In this document: positions 60,745 to 64,000 of the stretch, piece by piece
Numbering within the stretch: position 1 is the first letter of the stretch
Layout of the letters: each line of letters begins with the position of its first letter
Origin: Luidia sarsii
Taxonomy: Eukaryota > Echinodermata > Asteroidea > Paxillosida > Luidiidae
Length of the DNA stretch: 64,000 nucleotides
NCBI GenBank assembly: GCA_949987565.1
Contig: OX465102.1
Location: 25,946,003-26,010,002 of the forward strand
Reading direction: 5' to 3'
Notes under the pieces: generated by a model
Told to the model about the DNA's origin: nothing
What the model saw: the letters and a program-made list of their open reading frames with translations, nothing else
Database searches by the model: none
Program-made: the position numbers and the translations under genes

Positions 60745-60840
60745 AAAGAAATCTTTGATTGGACCGGTATTTTAACTCGAGACCTTTTACCAGCACTATT
60801 ACCATCTGAGCTATTCAGCATTTTAAAAAAATGGCCTCCC
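60745..60840 (-). mobile_element. tRNA-derived SINE remnant
   Basis: Reads GATTGGACCGGTATTTTAAC, then TTACCAGCACTATTACCATC and TGAGCTATTCAGCA on the plus strand: a diverged reverse copy of the same family, with the order B-box side then A-box side. Confidence 0.5.
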
Positions 60841-60999
60841 AAATAGTCAACTAGTCTGTACCTGGGGGCCAGTCAGAAGCGGGGCACCAGTCAGAAGCAT
60901 TCGACCTTTAAGTGCAATAATATCTCCAGGGATCACAATCCCGCTTTCATTCAATTGCAGACAAGCAATTGTTGTAAACCTAGCTACAGCAGCTCGGGG

Positions 61000-61085
61000 A
61001 TCACCCGATCGGGGATGGAGCTCTGGTACACAAAACCAGAGGTCGGGTTCAAATCCAGGTCCATTTAAAGTCTTCTTTGTCAGTT
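61000..61085 (+). mobile_element. tRNA-derived SINE remnant
   Basis: Plus-strand copy with a good B box (GTCGGGTTCAAATCCAGG) followed by TCCATTTAAAGTCTTCTTTG. The A-box side (GGAGCTCTGGTACACAAAAC) is partly changed. Confidence 0.55.
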
Positions 61086-62922
61086 TTTTTTCAAATTATT
61101 TCTTCATCGTCGCATAGACCATCGAGACTCAGTATAGGTATCATGTGTACCATACTCCATGGTGAATATCTATATCATATCGGAGGGGATTAGGCAGAAA
61201 TTGAAAATGTTTATTCAAGTATAAGAAATTCAGTTCGGTGCCGAACGCCATTTGAAATAATTGTACCGCTTACCCATTGATTTCTGAATTTTGCGACTTG
61301 AATGGAGATCAGTGTGCTGGCGCAACAAATTGATTCTGCGGTGCAACTTGATTAAAATTGCAGCATCTTAACATACATACTCTCTTGGCAATGTATGTGT
61401 GACCATACTAGACCTGGTTGGTCACTGTATTTTAAACAGTTTTTGTGGTTTCCTCTAGAGTTGCTTTTCTGCCTGCTACTTGTGGCAGTTGCATTGTAAA
61501 GTTCCCCATAGTACTGTAGTCTGCTGCCTGGCTGCATCTGACTAATTGTTGAATGCCAGTACATTTGTACATTGCTCTTTACTATTATTGCGTACTTGCT
61601 GGCTGGCTTGGAGTTCTTTTGTTGCAGAGCTGGCATGGGCCCTATAATTGTAAGACAATTGTGTGGGGACCATGGGCAGTTCTGCTGTTGACTGATAGGG
61701 CGTGGTTGCATTTACCGGTAGCTGTGCCTCAGCACATGGGCTATGGTGTTGTGTAGTGTTGTTTTACCTAGAGTCCTGTATTTTTATCAGGTATTGATGG
61801 TTGGTTTGCAAATCGTGCCTCGTTTGGCCATTTTTTATGATATCCTTTATGATATTATGATATATTTCTGAAATGAATTAAAAATCATGATTTGTACTTT
61901 TAGCTAATCTATTTTGATTCCTCTGCCTCTACCACTTGGTTACATATAGGCAACGTCGACATGACTCTTACTGTGATTATAGCAGCCGTCCAGGCAGTGA
62001 CGAAGTCTGCACTGATTGGTATTGATGATGAGCCAGCACATTGGTCTTCATTCAAGCAGCAACATTTCAAAAATGGACGCTTTTACGGAACGATAAAAAA
62101 AACGCATGCCGGATTAGAATTTTTTTCGTAGGTATGAGAGTCAAAATTTTTTCATGATTTACATTCATTATTCATGTTGTTTTTTTATTTTTCCCCCAGA
62201 TATAAATAACATTAATTCATGAGAAAAATTGAAGAATTTTTAACTCACCTACCTACGAAAAACCAAACTGCGTGCCGATTCGTTCTCCCCAATGGACGGC
62301 TCAGCTATCGGCTGGCTACGGAGCCCGTCAGGGGACATGTTTTTTAATAATAACCATTACGTATTTGCATTATTTCAGAGTAATATTCCAAGGTGTGGCA
62401 AACTACTTACTGACTTATATATTAGCAAAAATGTCATTCAAGAAAAGGAGAGAGCGCGCAAGCTGTTGATCTATAAACTTTTTTTAATTATCCCCGGGGA
62501 AGGAATTTAAAATTTTTAAATAAAAAACAAAAATCACCCGACTCTATACAGGCTCCGTAGCTGGCTTCCTTATTTTGTTTTTATTTGTTTTTTTAGTTTG
62601 ATTTTTATTAAAGTGATTTACAAAATAATTTCAAACAGCTTACTGACTAAAATTATCAAATTGCAAATCTCAAAATTTAGTGGGCCTGACGTTGATTTGT
62701 ATTAGATAAATAATTAAATATAAATATATCTGTGCTCGTTTTGGACCTGTAGATTTCCCCTGAACTATTTTTTAGGAATATCATCTGCAATCCTGCATGG
62801 CGCGGCGGTGGGTGGTTCTCACACGTCCTTTAATATTGCCGTGACATTTCATCACCGGCATTGAGAGAGATGGCTCCCTCGTCGGGTGAGGGGGGGGGCA
62901 TCGCAATCTACAAACTGAAGGC
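61086..62922. other. No gene supported
   Basis: Frames at 61,352-61,711 (minus), 61,553-61,756 (plus) and 62,272-62,510 (plus) are short and unlike known proteins. A tail-less piece of the dispersed CAAAATTTAGTGGGCCTGACG repeat lies at 62,665-62,695. Confidence 0.35.
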
Positions 62923-63331
62923 AATACGGGCGACTCACAATATTTCGCCCTCAAGAGTTTGCAACGCGTTGTCCAATCGCAATGCGCGGAATCTGTAGAC
63001 ACAGTGAACGAGCTGGGCCCTTTTCAAAAACCCGGCTTAGGCTTCGGCTCCGGCTTCGTCTCAGTGATCCAAATGCTGAAATACTAGTTTGAGTTCTTCA
63101 TTGAAGTGGACGCTTTGGATTCCTTTTCAAAACCCAGTAAAACATTCAAAAAGGATTCCTGTTTTCATGCCTTGTACTTGAAATAGAAGAACGAACTAGA
63201 GACAAGCCGGAGCCTGAGCCTAAGCCGGGCTTTGGAAAAGGGACCTGGAAAAGGTCAACAGATTCCGCGCATTCCGATTGGCCGGCGCGTTACAAACTCT
63301 TGAGGGCGCAATATTGTGAATCGCCCGTATT
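62923..63331. mobile_element. Fold-back MITE-like element, about 409 bp
   Basis: The left arm begins AATACGGGCGACTCACAATA at about 62,923 and runs to about 63,055; the right arm (about 63,200-63,331) is its reverse complement at roughly 85-90%. Both arms contain CGCCCTCAAGAGTTTG, CAATGCGCGGAATCTGT-like and CCCGGCTTAGGCTTCGGCTC-like blocks. The centre is about 145 bp. No coding capacity, which fits a non-autonomous DNA element. Confidence 0.75.
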
Positions 63332-64000
63332 CCTCAAGACGCACACGTTGGCATCAGCGACATACATATGGCGACCTCTCCAGCCTCTTTAGTGGGTCTG
63401 CTGTACTGACCACGGCAACCCCGTCCCCCCATCACCCAACACTACCAGTCCGCATCCTGGCCATTCCTGGGTCTCCTCTACCCTTGGCATCCGCTCCCGT
63501 CACGCTGACACACAACCCGGTGAACTTCCGCGACTGCTCATGCTCCAGTGGTCACGCAGGGCGGAAAGCAACCTCCGCGCTCATACATCGGGCGCTCTTC
63601 CACAACACATTAATATCAGTGCCCGGTTGCAGTCGGAATCCAGCCTTCTCCTGACGTAGGGCAGAGTAAACACGGCCCGAGATATTGAGTTAGTACCGGC
63701 TCTTTCCAGAGCCACACGTACTACATTTCACAAGACACGATGCAGTCGCACATGTCGTCACCGTAAGCAAACCTTCCGCTTTGTGCTTCCGCCATGCGAA
63801 CCTTCATCAAATCCTCTCTGACGCGAGTCTGTTTACCGCTTCGCCCATCGCACGGATCGTGTTAATTGACTGCAAACACGTGTACACGTGTTTGACGTCT
63901 GGCGCAGGGATTATACTGTTTTTTGGGGGGTAGGAGGTTGTTCCGCTCTCGCGTGAGGGTCCGCACGCCGATCGCGAGGAGCGCTGATGATGGGCTAGAG
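63332..64000. other. GC- and CpG-richer right edge, no gene supported
   Basis: Composition shifts to GC-rich with many CpG. A 112-codon plus frame (63,316-63,654) begins inside the fold-back element and has no recognisable domain. It could be the promoter side of a gene beyond the window. Confidence 0.3.

Overview
The window is nuclear DNA from an animal. The recognisable genes have four coding exons split by GT-AG introns of 0.5-1.6 kb, all in phase 1. The intergenic space carries degraded animal retroelements (CR1-like and Penelope-like reverse transcriptase fragments), tRNA-derived SINE remnants, fold-back elements and several minisatellites. The repeat mix suggests a marine invertebrate, perhaps an invertebrate deuterostome, but nothing here fixes the species.

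The left half (1-33,985) is a tandem array of segmental duplications with units of 10.2-10.9 kb. Each unit carries one copy of an SLC16-like (monocarboxylate-transporter family) gene on the minus strand. Gene A has exons 1 and 2 here and its 3' end lies before base 1. Genes B, C and D are complete, with intact frames of 423, 423 and 422 codons. A fifth copy, gene E, lies inverted on the plus strand at 42,784-46,367 (423 codons) and is head-to-head with D. D and E also share upstream sequence that A-C lack, so the D-E inverted pair looks older than the tandem expansion. Copies A-D are close to identical; E is about 90% identical in non-coding DNA by eye.

The 6-7 kb spacers between tandem genes hold no convincing gene. 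They contain a 20-bp minisatellite. In the third unit there is also a CR1-like insertion and two deletions. The D-E spacer (34.5-41.9 kb) holds a diverged 350-bp tandem duplication, a decayed minus-strand pseudogene, a perfect fold-back of about 145 bp, a small cysteine/acidic open frame and a 1.9-kb minisatellite of 51/53-bp units.

Right of gene E (46.4-64 kb) I see no intact gene. The content is a decayed CR1-like reverse transcriptase, a 21-bp minisatellite of about 42 copies, tandem hairpin units at 55.0 kb, long purine- and pyrimidine-only tracts (56.4-59.7 kb), several tRNA-derived SINE remnants, a 409-bp fold-back MITE-like element and CpG-rich stretches near 58.5-59 and 63.3-64 kb.

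The biological core is the five-gene transporter cluster. The copies are nearly identical but differ at a few membrane-segment residues, and they appear to lack the acid/base pair used for proton coupling in classical monocarboxylate transporters.
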